From the NCBI GenBank assembly GCA_020634755.1, contig JACKBC010000031.1, forward strand, positions 1 to 64,000: DNA of 64,000 nucleotides. The letters are read 5' to 3'. The stretch comes from Caldilineaceae bacterium. Lineage in GTDB: Bacteria > Chloroflexota > Anaerolineae > Caldilineales > Caldilineaceae. Positions within the stretch are counted from its first letter, which is position 1. Each line of letters begins with the position of its first letter. A model generated the notes under the pieces. That model made no database searches. It worked only from the letters and a program-made list of their open reading frames with translations, and was not told the origin of the DNA. Of this stretch, positions 43,803 through 51,939 are shown in pieces. Made by a program: the position numbers and the translations under genes.

Positions 43803-43853
43803 GCCAATCCAGAAAACACCGTATCATTTGGATATTTATCTTTCTGGATTGGC
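43803..43853. promoter_or_regulatory. 13-bp perfect inverted repeat just before the MalT-type regulator
   Basis: GCCAATCCAGAAA (43803-43815) pairs with TTTCTGGATTGGC (43841-43853) and ends 12 bases before the chosen GTG. It could be an operator or an RNA hairpin covering the ribosome site. Confidence 0.55.
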
Positions 43854-43865
43854 CTTAATGCTACG

Positions 43866-46553
43866 GTGTCTATACCCATTCTAACCAGCAAACTCTATAT
43901 CCCTCCCCTGCGCGCCAATCTCGTCCCGCGCTCGCGTTTGATTGACCAACTCCAAGCCGGGATGCAGGGCAAACTCACCCTCATCTCGGCCCCGGCAGGT
44001 TTTGGCAAAACCACGCTGGTGAGTGCTTGGGCGGCCCATTGTGCGCAGCCCGTGGCCTGGCTGTCGTTGGACGAAGAGGACAACGACCCCGCGCGGTTTT
44101 TCGCATATCTTGTCACGGCGCTGCAACAAATTACGCCAACCGTGGGTCAAAATTTCTTGCGGGCGCTGCAATCGCCGCAGCTGCCGCCCGTGCAGACCAT
44201 TTTGCCCACTTTGCTCAATGAGATTAGCGCCAACGCCGCTGATTTTATTTTGGTTTTAGACGACTACCACGTTTTACATAGCGCCACGATTGATGACGCG
44301 CTCAGCTTTCTGCTCGAACATCTGCCGCCGCCTATCCACCTGGTCATCATTACGCGCGAGGATCCCGCGCTCCCCTTGTCCAGACTGCGCGCCCGCGCCC
44401 AGCTGAACGAAGTGCGGGCCGCACAGCTGCGCTTTACAGCCACCGAAGCCGCCGACTTTCTTAATCAAGCAATGGGTCTCCAGCTGACGGCAGTCGAGAT
44501 CGATGCATTGGAAACGCGCACAGAAGGTTGGATTGCCGGGCTGCAGCTGGCGGCAGTTTCCATCCAAAGCCACCAATCTGCGGGAAATCAAGATGCAGCC
44601 GCGTTTATCCAATCGTTCACTGGCAGCCATCGTTTTGTCATGGATTATCTGATGGAAGAAGTGCTGGGCCAGCAACCTGCGCACATCCAGCGCTTTTTGC
44701 TCTATACATCGGTGCTGGATCGCATGTGCGGCTCCCTCTGTGACGCCATTTTGCGTACAGAGTCTGGGGCAGGCCAGCGCACATTAGAGGCGCTGGAGCA
44801 AGCCAACCTCTTTATTGTGCCGCTGGATAATGAGCGCCGCTGGTATCGCTACCATCACCTCTTTGCTGAGCTTTTGCGACAGCGCCTCCAGCAGACCATG
44901 GGTCAAGGCGGCGCGGACAGCGTGCGGATCGAAGATTTACATATACGCGCCAGTCAATGGTATGAAGCACAGGGGCGCGAATTGGACGCTTTTCAGCAAG
45001 CGACGTTGGCGCACGATATTGCGCGGGCCGAGCGGCTGGTGGAAGGGCAAGGAATGCCGCTCCATTTTCGGGGCGCCATCCGACCAGTGCTGCATTGGCT
45101 GGAGACGCTGCCGGCAACCGTACTCGATGCCCATCCGTCTCTGTGGTTGGCCTTTGCGTCAACGCTGCTGGGTGTTGGGCAGGTCGCGCGTACAGAGGAA
45201 GCTTTGGCCGCGGCGGAAAGCGTGCTGCACGCCCAAGCGGCGGAAAGAGCGCCGCATGACCAAGAGCGTGATCTGATTGGGCGCATTGCGGCCATTCGCG
45301 CCACCATTGCGGCGGGCCGTCAGCAGGCCGATGTTATGATCGCCCAGTCCCGGCGGGCGCTAGATTATTTGCTACCCGACAATTTAGCCTTTCGCACGGC
45401 CACCCATTGGAAGCTGGGCTATGCCTATCATCTTGAAGGCAATTTGATCGCGGCCAAACAGGCATATCAAGATGCCATTGTGCGCAGCCAGGCTTCCGGC
45501 AACGCGATTTTCACCATTATGTCTCATATTGGGCTGGGGGATATCTATCAAGTTGAAACGCAACTGAGGTTAGCTGCGGAGCATTTTAACAGCGCCATAG
45601 AACTCTACGGGGAACAGCCGCTGCCCAGCGCCGGTGAGGCTTTCTCTGGGTTGGCGCAGATCTATTATGAATGGAACGACTTGGATGCCGCCCAACGCCA
45701 CGCCGAGCAGGGGCTACAGTTGGGGCGCCAGTGGGAGAACAGCGACAGCCCCGTCCACAGCCAGTGGATGTTGGCTCGCGTCCAGCTGGCGCAAGGCGAA
45801 GTGGGCGCGGCGCTTTCACAACTGGCGCAGACCAGCGCGTTTATGCGCAAAGCCAACTTTATCCGTCATCTTGATGAAGTGACAGCGACCCAGGTTTTGG
45901 CACTGCTGCTTCAGGGCAATCTGACCGATGCCGCTGCGCTGGCGGCCAGCCGCGAACTGCCGCTCAGCCAGGCACAAGTCTATCTGGCGCAAGGGGACAT
46001 TGACCGGGCGCTGGTTTTGCTGGAAGCGACACACGCCACCCTGCATGCCAAGGGACGCCTGGATGAATCGCTCCAGGCAATGGTTTTGCAAGCTGTGGCC
46101 CTGTATATGGCGGGCCGGGTTGAGGAAGCATTGGCGCGGCTGGGCCAAACGCTGGTTTTGGCCGAAGCGGGCGGCTATATTCGTCTGTTTATAGACGCCA
46201 GTCCCATCATGCCCCAGCTATTGGCGCGCTTGCAACCACAGGCCGCCCAACGGGGCGTAACATCGGCGTATCTTCACAGCGTGCAAGCCGCTGTTGCGGC
46301 AGCGGCGCAACGCGCTGTACCCGCAACCACCCCCCATGTTACCACGAGGCAACCCCTCCCCGAACCGTTGAGCCCGCGCGAAATCGAGGTGCTCCAACTG
46401 ATTGCCGCCGGTCGCAAAAATCGGGAAATCGCCGACGCATTGATCGTCAGCCTCAACACCGTACGCTATCACACCAAAAATCTCTACGGCAAGCTTGGCG
46501 TCAACAAACGCACGCAAGCTGTGGCCAAAGCGCAAGCATTGGGCCTGCTCTGA
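43866..46553 (+). CDS. MalT-type ATP-dependent LuxR-family transcription regulator
   Basis: The product has 895 residues. The start is placed at GTG 43866 so that VSIPILTSKLYIPPL leads the protein, as in relatives; the open frame runs on to 43716 without conservation. A STAND NTPase follows, with Walker A APAGFGKTTL and VLDDYHVLHS. A TPR-like superhelix spans about residues 420-800, and a C-terminal LuxR helix-turn-helix contains LSPREIEVLQLIAAGRKNREIA and SLNTVRYHTKNLYGKLGV. Such regulators bind a small inducer and ATP before activating transcription. The target genes are not clear here. Confidence 0.92.
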   Translation: MSIPILTSKLYIPPLRANLVPRSRLIDQLQAGMQGKLTLISAPAGFGKTTLVSAWAAHCAQPVAWLSLDEEDNDPARFFAYLVTALQQITPTVGQNFLRALQSPQLPPVQTILPTLLNEISANAADFILVLDDYHVLHSATIDDALSFLLEHLPPPIHLVIITREDPALPLSRLRARAQLNEVRAAQLRFTATEAADFLNQAMGLQLTAVEIDALETRTEGWIAGLQLAAVSIQSHQSAGNQDAAAFIQSFTGSHRFVMDYLMEEVLGQQPAHIQRFLLYTSVLDRMCGSLCDAILRTESGAGQRTLEALEQANLFIVPLDNERRWYRYHHLFAELLRQRLQQTMGQGGADSVRIEDLHIRASQWYEAQGRELDAFQQATLAHDIARAERLVEGQGMPLHFRGAIRPVLHWLETLPATVLDAHPSLWLAFASTLLGVGQVARTEEALAAAESVLHAQAAERAPHDQERDLIGRIAAIRATIAAGRQQADVMIAQSRRALDYLLPDNLAFRTATHWKLGYAYHLEGNLIAAKQAYQDAIVRSQASGNAIFTIMSHIGLGDIYQVETQLRLAAEHFNSAIELYGEQPLPSAGEAFSGLAQIYYEWNDLDAAQRHAEQGLQLGRQWENSDSPVHSQWMLARVQLAQGEVGAALSQLAQTSAFMRKANFIRHLDEVTATQVLALLLQGNLTDAAALAASRELPLSQAQVYLAQGDIDRALVLLEATHATLHAKGRLDESLQAMVLQAVALYMAGRVEEALARLGQTLVLAEAGGYIRLFIDASPIMPQLLARLQPQAAQRGVTSAYLHSVQAAVAAAAQRAVPATTPHVTTRQPLPEPLSPREIEVLQLIAAGRKNREIADALIVSLNTVRYHTKNLYGKLGVNKRTQAVAKAQALGLL

Positions 46554-46666
46554 TCTCAGGGCATCTGCCTCTCCCACATCTTTTTTACCCAGCCAACTAC
46601 ATCTTTTACCACACCACACTACACATTGATGTGGGGACTTGGCGCGCCCGGTGGCCTATACTCATA

Positions 46667-46749
46667 GGACTTACGCAAGCCTCGACTAAAATGGCATCAA
46701 ATACAAACGAGTTCACTCTTGGCAATCCACTGGCGCGGCGTAAGTCGTG
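46667..46749 (+). repeat. palindromic repeat, family B copy 2
   Basis: ACTTACGCA (from 46669) and GCGTAAGT (to 46745) are inverted. ACTCATA and ACTCAATA flank it at the same offsets (two and four bases) as in copy 1. The inner sequence differs from the other copies. The rest of 46554-46881 shows no gene. Confidence 0.45.
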
Positions 46750-46881
46750 ACTCAATACATCGCCAGGAGACAGATGAGACAAGCATCGGCCAAATTTGAT
46801 GATTCGACCCGTTTCCGGCAATTGCGAATTCTGAATGTTGAGGCCATGAACAAGGCAAGTGATACGCCAGGGGTAAATAAT

Positions 46882-47115
46882 ATGTCCATTTATCAGATCC
46901 GGCTTCAGGGCCACTTGGACCACCGCTGGAGCACCTGGTTTGAGGGGTTAGCCATTACGTGGGAGGAAAGCAGCATCACGGTATTGACGGGCCCGGTGGC
47001 AGACCAGGCGGCGCTCTACGGCCTGCTCAGGAAAATTCGGGACGTGGGGCTGCCTTTGCTTTCCATCACACGGATTGAAACCAACCATCAATGCAAGTTT
47101 CACCATGATCTTTAG
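46882..47115 (+). CDS. small conserved protein of unknown function
   Basis: This protein of 77 residues starts MSIYQIRLQGHLDHRWSTWF with AGGGG just upstream. The middle (GLAITWEESSITVLTGPVAD, QAALYGLLRKIRDVGLPLLS) is a pattern I recognise from many short proteins of environmental bacteria, often near regulators and quinone or membrane genes, with no known function. An open frame from 46747 precedes it without conservation. It is followed 30 bp later by a membrane-protein gene. Confidence 0.8.
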   Translation: MSIYQIRLQGHLDHRWSTWFEGLAITWEESSITVLTGPVADQAALYGLLRKIRDVGLPLLSITRIETNHQCKFHHDL

Positions 47116-47145
47116 GGCAAATTATCACATCTAAGGAGATTACAA

Positions 47146-47847
47146 ATGAATAACCTACAAAAAATTGGCGGCGTGGCCGCATTGATTAATGCAGCGGCCT
47201 ACATTATCGGCTTTGGCATGGTCTTTACGTTGCTGGCGCCCATTATGGATGCACAGCCGGCAGAGTATCTGGCTTTTCTAGCCGACAACCAGGCTTTGCT
47301 ATACGTGTGGCATCTGATTATCTACATTGTGGCTGGTGTCTTCATGGTGCCGCTGGTGTTAGCCATGCACGAGCGGCTGCGCAGTCATGCACCGGCGCTG
47401 TCTCAAATTGCGCTGGCGATAGGCCTAATCTGGTCGGGGCTGGTGATCGCCGCGGGCATGCTCTTCCTCAAAGATATTGTGGTCATTGCGGAACTTTACC
47501 GCCAAGACCCCACCCAGGCGGTCACAATTTGGCCGGCGCTGACTACGGTGGAGAGCGCGCTGGGGGGTGGCATTGAGTTGCCCGGCGGTTTGTGGGCGCT
47601 GCTGGTGAGCTGGGCGGCTTGGCGTACAGATGCATTGCCCAAAGCGCTTAACATCCTGGGGCTGTTGATTGGCGCGGCGGGGATTCTCATGCTGGCGCCG
47701 GCCTTTGCCGAAACCGGTGGCGCCATTTTTGGCCTGGGCTTCATCCTGTGGTTTGCCTGGGCCGGCGTGGTGATGATGCGCCGTGGCCAGCCGGTGGCGC
47801 AGGAAGTTTACATGCCAAGTCGCCCTCTCTCACAACATTACACCTAA
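47146..47847 (+). CDS. multi-helix membrane protein (DUF4386-like)
   Basis: The product has 233 residues with about six membrane helices (near 8-30, 52-75, 85-108, 140-160, 165-185 and 190-212). The opening MNNLQKIGGVAALINAAAYI and the YVWHLIIYIVAGVFMVPLVLAMH segment resemble DUF4386-type proteins. The function is unknown. AAGGAG stands before the ATG. It probably shares a transcript with the small gene upstream. Confidence 0.78.
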   Translation: MNNLQKIGGVAALINAAAYIIGFGMVFTLLAPIMDAQPAEYLAFLADNQALLYVWHLIIYIVAGVFMVPLVLAMHERLRSHAPALSQIALAIGLIWSGLVIAAGMLFLKDIVVIAELYRQDPTQAVTIWPALTTVESALGGGIELPGGLWALLVSWAAWRTDALPKALNILGLLIGAAGILMLAPAFAETGGAIFGLGFILWFAWAGVVMMRRGQPVAQEVYMPSRPLSQHYT

Positions 47848-47863
47848 TTTTGCGTAATTATAT

Positions 47864-47910
47864 GAGCGGTGTGCATAAGTGTTCAGCCGAGTAGAGGCGA
47901 TTAGCGTGCG
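47864..47910 (+). repeat. MITE-like element, family C fragment
   Basis: GAGCGGTGTGCATAAGTGTTCAG and the following bases up to GCGTGCG match the left 47 bp of the family C copies, after which similarity stops. The right half is absent. Confidence 0.6.
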
Positions 47911-47924
47911 GATAGGAGACAATA

Positions 47925-48086
47925 TTGGACACCAAGAAAAAGCGCAGCCAATTGAGCTGGGGTTGGATCAGCGGAGTAGCATTGGGAATTGGCGCCTCCG
48001 TGGGGGTGGCCTTTCATAGCTGGATTTTGTTTTTTGCGATTTCGATTATAATTACCAGTTGGATGGTGTGGCGCGCTCTTCGGTAA
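47925..48086 (+). CDS. small single-pass membrane protein
   Basis: A frame of 53 residues starts at TTG with GGAG six bases upstream and reads MDTKKKRSQLSWGW followed by one or two hydrophobic helices (GVALGIGASVGVAFHSWILFF; IIITSWMVW) and a basic end. Positive charges before the first helix are typical of a real small membrane protein. It lies directly behind a family C fragment, which may carry its 5' region. No known family. Confidence 0.5.
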   Translation: MDTKKKRSQLSWGWISGVALGIGASVGVAFHSWILFFAISIIITSWMVWRALR

Positions 48087-48418
48087 TGCAGAGCGCCCAG
48101 CGCCGCCGCGAAACTGCCCGCAGCGAGTCCGTTGCTTCTGACATGGCACTATTGTGTATTAACAAAATAGTACTGGTCTCTCAGAAGTTCGACTTCTCGG
48201 AGAAATCGAACTTCTATGCCGGTGTTAATTTATGAATCTGCAAACATAGTCAACAAGCGCCTCATTTTTAAGCTGCTGGCTATGTCTCAGCCACACGCGA
48301 AACCGCAATGTCAGAAAGATGTCAAGCAATACACAGGGTGCGTGACCACAACTTGCTATAATGATGGGGCAACAGCCAGTTGCCATTTACCTCATTGCTC
48401 ACCAACAAGGATAGGCCT
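48087..48418. other. 332-bp gap with one strong hairpin
   Basis: AGAAGTTCGA (48183-48192) pairs with TCGAACTTCT (48206-48215) around a loop that itself contains TTCTC/GAGAA, giving a nearly continuous 33-base palindrome. No T run follows. No gene is recognised; an upstream region for the oxidoreductase is expected at the right end. Confidence 0.6.
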
Positions 48419-49387
48419 ATGCAAGCAATTCTCTACCAGCGCTATGGTTCGCCGGATGTACTTCAACTACAGGAGGTTGCAAAACCGACGCCGCAAGCTG
48501 ATGAAGTGTTGATCAAAATCCAGGCCGCCGCCGCCAATCCTCTCGATTGGCACCACATGCGCGGTCAACCATTTTTGGTACGCTTAACCGGCGGCATGCG
48601 CGCCCCCAAGGATCCGCGTTTGGGGGCAGATATTGCGGGATACGTGGAAGCCGTAGGCAACGCCGTCAAAACGTTCCAGCCCGGGGACCAAGTCTTTGGG
48701 GAAATTGGCGTCGGTGGCTTTGCCGAATATGTCTGTGCCAAAGAAACGGCGCTCGCGCCCAAACCGGCCAATCTCTCGTTTGCCCAGGCCGCCGCCCTAC
48801 CGGTTGTCGCCTTTACGGCACTGCAAGGGCTGCGCGACCACGGCCAGCTCCAAGCCGGGCAAAAGGTGCTCATCAATGGGGCATCGGGTGGCGTCGGCAC
48901 GCTAGCTGTACAGATAGCCAAAGCTTTGGGCGCAGACGTCACCGGCGTTTGCAGCACGCGCAATATAGACCTTGTGCGTGGACTGGGCGCCGATCGGGTG
49001 ATTGACTATACGCAAAGCGATTTCACCCGCGGCGAGCAGCGCTATGACTTGGTTTACGACGCGGTCGGCAACCGCTCGGTGCCGGACTACAGGCGGGCTT
49101 TAACGCCACAAGGGGTCTGCGTGATCGCGGGTTTTTCAACATTGGCGTGGATGCTTCAAATCGTCCTGCGCGGCTCATGGGGCGGCCAGAAAGTCAGCAG
49201 CCATTTGGCGCAACCCAACCAAAGCGATCTGCTGACAATCAAAGAGCTGTCGGAAAGCGGCAAAGTTATTCCAGTCATCGATCGCTGCTATCCTTTGGCA
49301 GAGACGGCGGAGGCGATCCGCTATTTAGAAACGGCGCGCGCTCGTGGCAAAGTCATTATTACCGTTGCCGGGACAGACAAAGCCTAA
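48419..49387 (+). CDS. NAD(P)-dependent MDR oxidoreductase (quinone-reductase/zeta-crystallin type)
   Basis: The product has 322 residues. The ATG at 48419 has AAGGAT upstream; an open frame from 48380 is not conserved. The fold is the GroES-like N-terminal domain (SPDVLQLQEVAKPTPQADEV) and a Rossmann domain with the NADPH motif INGASGGVGTLAVQIAKALGA and the YDLVYDAVGN turn. Zinc ligands are absent, as expected for zeta-crystallin-like quinone or enone reductases. The physiological substrate is unknown. Confidence 0.9.
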   Translation: MQAILYQRYGSPDVLQLQEVAKPTPQADEVLIKIQAAAANPLDWHHMRGQPFLVRLTGGMRAPKDPRLGADIAGYVEAVGNAVKTFQPGDQVFGEIGVGGFAEYVCAKETALAPKPANLSFAQAAALPVVAFTALQGLRDHGQLQAGQKVLINGASGGVGTLAVQIAKALGADVTGVCSTRNIDLVRGLGADRVIDYTQSDFTRGEQRYDLVYDAVGNRSVPDYRRALTPQGVCVIAGFSTLAWMLQIVLRGSWGGQKVSSHLAQPNQSDLLTIKELSESGKVIPVIDRCYPLAETAEAIRYLETARARGKVIITVAGTDKA

Positions 49388-49542
49388 TGATCAGTCCAGC
49401 GTCACGGGGCTGGTAATGTAGGGGCAGCCGCGCTCAGCATGCAGCGCCATCTTTTGCCGTTGCAGCCCGATGCTGGCGCCTTCTGCTCAAAACAAAACCG
49501 GTTGAATTGATTTCCGCAAACGATAGAATCGCGCCATTGCAA

Positions 49543-49573
49543 CAGGGTCGTCCAGTGACGGCCCTGTTTTTTT
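49543..49573 (+). terminator. Rho-independent terminator
   Basis: CAGGGTCGTC pairs with GACGGCCCTG and is followed by T7. It lies 155 bp after the oxidoreductase stop. Nothing else is recognisable in 49388-49540. Confidence 0.75.
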
Positions 49574-49647
49574 GCGTCCACAGCATTTCGCCAACGGCAA
49601 TTTATGCGCGCTAATACCGATTTCACACACCAAAATGTAAAAAATAC

Positions 49648-49694
49648 TTGACATTGAGTAAAAATTATATTACTATATGTGAAATAAATATTAC
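49648..49694 (+). promoter_or_regulatory. sigma-70-type promoter with direct-repeat operator candidate
   Basis: TTGACA (49648-49653) and TACTAT (49671-49676) are 17 bp apart. ATATTACT occurs at the -10 element and again 19 bp downstream, which could be two sites for the XRE-type repressor encoded by the second gene of the unit. Confidence 0.65.
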
Positions 49695-49723
49695 TCGTCA
49701 ATAAATCAAAGGCAAGCAAAACC

Positions 49724-50179
49724 ATGTCCTTTCAACAAAAAAATATTACCGTATCTTTGGTAAACTTCACACTGATATTGGCCTTCTTTGTGGTTCGTAT
49801 TGGGCAGCTGGTGCAAAATGGGAGTTTTGCTGAACCGAGCGTATTCCGCCTGTGGGGCATTGTTATTGTGCTGGCCGTTGTGGTGACCGTTCTGGCCACC
49901 ATCCTCACCCACATTGTCTCCACCATTATTGAAGCCATCCGCACGGGTGAAAAAGCGCCAGAAATTGAAGACTTTCAAGATGAGCGCGACAAGTTGATCG
50001 ATCTACGCGGCACCAAGGTGACCTACACCGTTTCGTCGCTTGGCGCTTTCTTGGCCATGCTGACCTTTGTCTTTGGGCAGCCGCCATTAGTCATGTTTAC
50101 ATTGCTGATCTTCTTTGGCGTTTCTGCGCAAATCGTGGGGGATATTACTCGGCTGCTGCTGTATCGGAGGGGAATCTAA
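49724..50179 (+). CDS. membrane protein paired with an XRE regulator
   Basis: The product has 151 residues and four membrane helices (near 9-27, 44-68, 102-117 and 120-140), with a charged loop ([21 protein letters not shown]) between the second and third. The pattern is that of small DUF2178-like membrane proteins that sit next to a YozG-type regulator. The following gene begins one base after its stop, and its ribosome site lies inside the last codons. Function unknown. Confidence 0.72.
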   Translation: MSFQQKNITVSLVNFTLILAFFVVRIGQLVQNGSFAEPSVFRLWGIVIVLAVVVTVLATILTHIVSTIIEAIRTGEKAPEIEDFQDERDKLIDLRGTKVTYTVSSLGAFLAMLTFVFGQPPLVMFTLLIFFGVSAQIVGDITRLLLYRRGI

Positions 50180-50180
50180 G

Positions 50181-50399
50181 ATGGAGAAGGGGCAAATCCG
50201 CAACAACATTCGCACGTTGCGCTTTCACCACGACGAGATGACGCAGCAGGAATTGGCCAAGCGGGTGGGCGTGACCCGGCAAACCATTATCGCCATGGAA
50301 AAAGACAAATATTCGCCTTCGCTGGAACTGGCATTTCGCATTGCCCATGTTTTCGGCGTGCCGTTGGAAGACGTGTTTTCATACGAAACTGATGCCTAA
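50181..50399 (+). CDS. XRE-family (YozG-like) transcription regulator
   Basis: This 72-residue protein is almost entirely one helix-turn-helix domain: [19 protein letters not shown], then [46 protein letters not shown] lies seven bases before the ATG at 50181. It probably controls its own unit through the repeats at 49668-49694. Confidence 0.9.
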   Translation: MEKGQIRNNIRTLRFHHDEMTQQELAKRVGVTRQTIIAMEKDKYSPSLELAFRIAHVFGVPLEDVFSYETDA

Positions 50400-50406
50400 A
50401 CCTGTA

Positions 50407-50482
50407 ACTTACGCAGCGCCCGGCGCTTGCCAGGAGAAGCTCAAATGGCCAAACAAGAGCGTTTACGCGTGGCTTGCGTACA
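50407..50482 (+). repeat. palindromic repeat, family B copy 3
   Basis: AACTTACGCAGCGCC and CCAGGAGAAGC match the copy at 40648, and the right end has TTGCGTA in inverted orientation. It fills the gap before the next gene. Confidence 0.5.
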
Positions 50483-50512
50483 ACCTATAAAATAAAATCG
50501 GAGCAAAAGAAA

Positions 50513-51220
50513 ATGAATTCTGTGGTGCATAAAAACAAAAAAGAGAGATGGATCCTCGCCGGTCTGCTACTACTCTGCGTGGTGCCGGTGGCGGCTGGAC
50601 TGGCCCGCATTGGGCAATTGGCCGGTGGTGCAAATGTCACGGCGGAAAATGCCCGCTTTTTTGCATCGCCGCTGCCGGTGGTGCTGCACATTCTCGCCCT
50701 CATCCCCTATAGCATCTTGGGGGCGTTTCAATTCATCCCCGGCTTGCGGCGGCGCAGGCCACGTTGGCATCGCGCCATTGGGCGCATTTTAATCCCCTGT
50801 GGCCTGACCGTGGCGCTTTCCGGGCTGTGGATGACCCTATTTTATCCCTGGCCAGCCGGAGACGGTGAATTGCTCTACCTTATGCGCCTCATGGTTGCGC
50901 CAGCCATGGCGTTCTCTATTCTGTGGGGCGCAGCAGCCATCCGCCGCCGCGATTTTACACAGCACGGCGCCTGGATGCTCCGCGCTTACGCCATTGGCAT
51001 GGGCGCCGGGACGCAGGTATTTACCCATTTGCCCTGGCTACTGTTCATGGGCGCCGATGTCGCGCCCGACGAATTATCCAGAGCGCTCATGATGGGCGCC
51101 GGCTGGTTGATTAACATTCTTGTGGCTGAGTGGATTATTCGTCGGCGGTTGGCCCGTCACTTCCCCCCGCAGCCGCATGTCGTGCTAAAACCTGATCTGC
51201 AGGCCAATACACAGATCTAA
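50513..51220 (+). CDS. DUF2306-family membrane protein
   Basis: The product has 235 residues starting MNSVVHKNKKERW with GGAG upstream. About six membrane helices follow; VVLHILALIPYSILGAFQF, then RWHRAIGRILIPCGLTVALSGLWM and AIRRRDFTQHGAWMLRAYAI carry the conserved His/Arg pattern of DUF2306 proteins. The family is a group of predicted four-to-six-helix proteins of unknown function, some with haem-like ligation proposed. An upstream in-frame ATG at 50474 lies within the repeat and is not favoured. Confidence 0.82.
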   Translation: MNSVVHKNKKERWILAGLLLLCVVPVAAGLARIGQLAGGANVTAENARFFASPLPVVLHILALIPYSILGAFQFIPGLRRRRPRWHRAIGRILIPCGLTVALSGLWMTLFYPWPAGDGELLYLMRLMVAPAMAFSILWGAAAIRRRDFTQHGAWMLRAYAIGMGAGTQVFTHLPWLLFMGADVAPDELSRALMMGAGWLINILVAEWIIRRRLARHFPPQPHVVLKPDLQANTQI

Positions 51221-51222
51221 TT

Positions 51223-51377
51223 GAGGGGTGTGCATAAATAATCAGTCGAGGGGGGGACGGCTAGTGTGCGTCGCACTGGCCCCAAAAACGGCCGCATAAC
51301 AGCCACCGTAGCGGCCAGAGCGTCGCACACGGGGCTATCAGTATATTTCACTCGGGTAGAGAATTATGCACACCCTC
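51223..51377. repeat. MITE-like element, family C copy 2 (155 bp)
   Basis: GAGGGGTGTGCATAA and TTATGCACACCCTC are the inverted ends, and ATCTAATT flanks both sides (51215-51222 and 51378-51385), an exact eight-base target duplication. The inner arms GTGTGCGTCGCACTGGCC and GGCCAGAGCGTCGCACACG are inverted. It begins three bases after the DUF2306 stop codon. Confidence 0.82.
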
Positions 51378-51411
51378 ATCTAATTCTTGTGGCGAAAGCG
51401 AAGGATATGAG

Positions 51412-51834
51412 ATGAATACGGACGATAAACTTGCCTCTACCGATAGACGAGCTGTGCTATCGACGTTATGGATATTCGTACTGTTGAACATTGTTTTCCG
51501 CGATATTCATGAAATGTTCAGACCCGGCCTTCTTGCGGAGATGATGGCGAGCAACGTCAATGGTGTCCAGATTACCGATGAGGTGATGCTATTGGGTGGA
51601 GTCATGCTGGAGATTCCGATTGCGATGGTCTTGTTGTCACGGCTGCTGGCGCACCGCGTCAATCGCTGGACGAACGTGATTGTTGGCGTGGTCACGGTAC
51701 CTATTTTATTTACCGATGGCCCCAAGGATTTGGATGATATGTGGTTTCTCACCATCGAAGTGGTGGCGTTGGCGCTCATCATCTGGTATGCGTGGCGCTG
51801 GCGGGTTATGCATTCATCGGCACGGGAGGTATAG
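51412..51834 (+). CDS. four-helix membrane protein (DUF6326-like)
   Basis: The product has 140 residues with membrane helices near 14-32, 58-78, 86-104 and 110-128. The motif FRDIHEMFRPGLLAEM after the first helix and the end FLTIEVVALALIIWYAWRW match a small family of predicted membrane proteins with no known role. AAGGA precedes the ATG. It stands alone behind the family C repeat. Confidence 0.75.
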   Translation: MNTDDKLASTDRRAVLSTLWIFVLLNIVFRDIHEMFRPGLLAEMMASNVNGVQITDEVMLLGGVMLEIPIAMVLLSRLLAHRVNRWTNVIVGVVTVPILFTDGPKDLDDMWFLTIEVVALALIIWYAWRWRVMHSSAREV

Positions 51835-51939
51835 CAATGGCAGAAGTAGCCATCTGCACGGTTAACACATTAACGTAGCAGATGTATGATCAGAGACACA
51901 TTAAAGCATGGCACCTTGTTTCTGTAAGACATTCAGCGC

